The position numbers and the translations under genes are program-made. DNA of 7,411 nt from JBFLVQ01 sp040758525 (lineage in GTDB: Bacteria; Acidobacteriota; Blastocatellia; Chloracidobacteriales; JADJPF01), in the NCBI GenBank assembly GCA_040758525.1, contig JBFLVQ010000479.1, forward strand, positions 1 to 7,411, read 5' to 3'. Shown here piece by piece: positions 6,645-7,411 of the stretch; position 1 is the stretch's first letter; the number at the start of each line of letters is the position of its first letter. Under the pieces are notes generated by a model. It was not told where the DNA came from. It saw nothing but the letters and a program-made list of their open reading frames with translations, and did no database searches.

Positions 6645-7411
6645 ATTGCCACCTCTGCCCAGGTAGATATTCGATCGGTAATCCTTCGCGCAGGCTTTGT
6701 ACAGCAGCAAGAGAGGCCCAACTTGTTCCATAGATATGTTCCCAGGATATAGGCCAATCTCCACCATTGCGGCAGATTGTTAAAAACTTCTCTAACTCTG
6801 CTGCATGTCCTTTATCTTTACCACCACGCTCTCTGGTTCGACTATTGTCACGCCATAGTTCTATTGTTTCCCAATTATCGAGTATACCAGTATGCCCACC
6901 ACCATAGACCTCTATACGTTCTCCAGCCGCAGCGCGATCACCGCCAGCCTGATAAGATATGTTTGAAACGCTCCCGTCTGTATGGCGTAAGGTTATAAAA
7001 ACACGATCATCAGTTGTTTCAATACCGTGCACCTTAGCCAATGATTCTGCATAAACTCTTGTTGCTGGGCTTCCTATCAGTGCTGCACAAGTGTCAATAG
7101 CGTGGCAGGCTTCACCAATAATTCTTCCTCCTCCGATATCTTCATCTTGAGTCCAGGAGTTAGCAGGAAGCTGAGCAGTAGCAAAACGGTAGCTGACACT
7201 AAGCGGGCCAGTCTGTGCGAAATGGCGTTGCAAGATTGACAATGCTGGGGCAAAACGACGATTGAACCCAACCATAAGTACAGGACAATGATCGCCTAAC
7301 TCTTCTATACAAGACTCGATTGCCGCTAGTTCTGCAGGATTAATACAGAGTGGTTTCTCGACAAAAACATGTTTACCAGCGCGCAAGCCAGCGATAACCA
7401 ATTCGGCATGT
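6631..7411 (-). CDS. Gfo/Idh/MocA-family oxidoreductase (C-terminal part; 5' end outside window)
   Basis: The reading frame is open to the right edge (first full codon 7410-7408), so 259 C-terminal residues are visible and no start codon should be assigned here. The visible part begins at the end of the NAD(P)-binding Rossmann fold with HAELVIAGLRAGKHVFVEKP, whose EKP (18-20) is the family hallmark; the Lys is catalytic or contacts the cofactor. The substrate domain follows, with NRRFAP (50-55) and IGGGRIIGEACHAID (92-106), where H103 and D106 are in the expected catalytic region. Such enzymes oxidise or reduce sugar hydroxyl or keto groups. It is the first visible gene of the operon and overlaps the heparinase-like gene by 14 nt. 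In some exopolysaccharide clusters a protein with an alcohol-dehydrogenase half followed by a Gfo/Idh/MocA half precedes a heparinase-like gene. This could be the second half of such a protein, but only upstream sequence can show it. Confidence 0.9.
   Translation of the reverse strand, partial: HAELVIAGLRAGKHVFVEKPLCINPAELAAIESCIEELGDHCPVLMVGFNRRFAPALSILQRHFAQTGPLSVSYRFATAQLPANSWTQDEDIGGGRIIGEACHAIDTCAALIGSPATRVYAESLAKVHGIETTDDRVFITLRHTDGSVSNISYQAGGDRAAAGERIEVYGGGHTGILDNWETIELWRDNSRTRERGGKDKGHAAELEKFLTICRNGGDWPISWEHIYGTSWASLAAVQSLREGLPIEYLPGQRWQYAIA
6649..6655 (-). promoter_or_regulatory. Ribosome binding site deciding the heparinase-like start
   Basis: GAGGTGG on the - strand, 4 nt before the ATG at 6644 (7 nt counted from GAGG). 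It sits within the last codons of the upstream oxidoreductase gene and selects this ATG over the in-frame ATG at 6767. Confidence 0.8.

Noticed and set aside
6645..6767. N-terminal extension of the heparinase-like protein from an ATG at 6767
   Set aside because: It would overlap the oxidoreductase gene by 137 nt and adds 41 residues without family similarity; the ATG at 6644 has a good ribosome binding site.
6777..6998. + strand open frame of 73 codons, and a - strand frame at 7077-7271, within the oxidoreductase gene
   Set aside because: Both are shadows of the Gfo/Idh/MocA coding sequence, which has strong family motifs in its own frame.
1..7411. Mobile elements, CRISPR arrays, tRNA or rRNA genes, toxin-antitoxin or defence genes
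   Set aside because: No spaced direct repeats, terminal inverted repeats, transposase or integrase motifs, tRNA-like folds or defence-type domains were seen; nearly all bases are explained by the eight genes listed.

Overview
The window holds two unrelated transcription units that face each other and meet at a 13-bp perfect hairpin (856-891). On the + strand, positions 1-840, is an oxidative-stress and iron pair. It consists of the C-terminal 98 residues of a Fur-family regulator with the metal-site residues of PerR, followed 65 nt later by a complete Dps-type mini-ferritin with a very strong ribosome binding site. The AT-rich gap between them holds weak matches to a Per/Fur-type operator.

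On the - strand, from the right edge down to 915, is one tightly packed glycan-assembly operon. In transcription order it encodes: the C-terminal part of a Gfo/Idh/MocA-type sugar oxidoreductase (cut by the window edge and possibly half of a larger two-domain protein), a heparinase II/III / alginate-lyase-like protein of 693 aa, a GT4 glycosyltransferase of 412 aa, a PglC-type monotopic phosphoglycosyltransferase of 208 aa, a PglD-type sugar N-acetyltransferase of 228 aa and a PglE-type PLP-dependent sugar aminotransferase of 377 aa. The junctions are a 14-nt overlap, a 10-nt gap, a 4-nt overlap, a 4-nt overlap and a 41-nt overlap, so translational coupling is likely throughout.

Read as a pathway, PglE and PglD would turn a UDP-4-keto-6-deoxy-HexNAc into a UDP-diacetamido-trideoxyhexose (N,N'-diacetylbacillosamine type). 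PglC would transfer its phosphosugar to undecaprenyl phosphate on the cytoplasmic membrane face, and the GT4 enzyme would add the next sugar. The oxidoreductase and the heparinase-like protein suggest that the finished glycan contains a modified or uronic sugar and is edited or trimmed. The 4,6-dehydratase (PglF type) that must start the pathway, the flippase, and the polymerase or oligosaccharyltransferase are not in this window. The operon promoter is also outside, to the right.

The organism is a bacterium of moderate GC content, probably Gram-negative, with conventional Shine-Dalgarno sequences. The sequence does not allow a firm taxonomic call. No rRNA, tRNA, CRISPR array, insertion sequence or phage gene was seen. 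Every stretch longer than 100 bases is occupied by a gene. The gene families are all known; what is less ordinary is their combination in one operon and the long pglD/pglE overlap.
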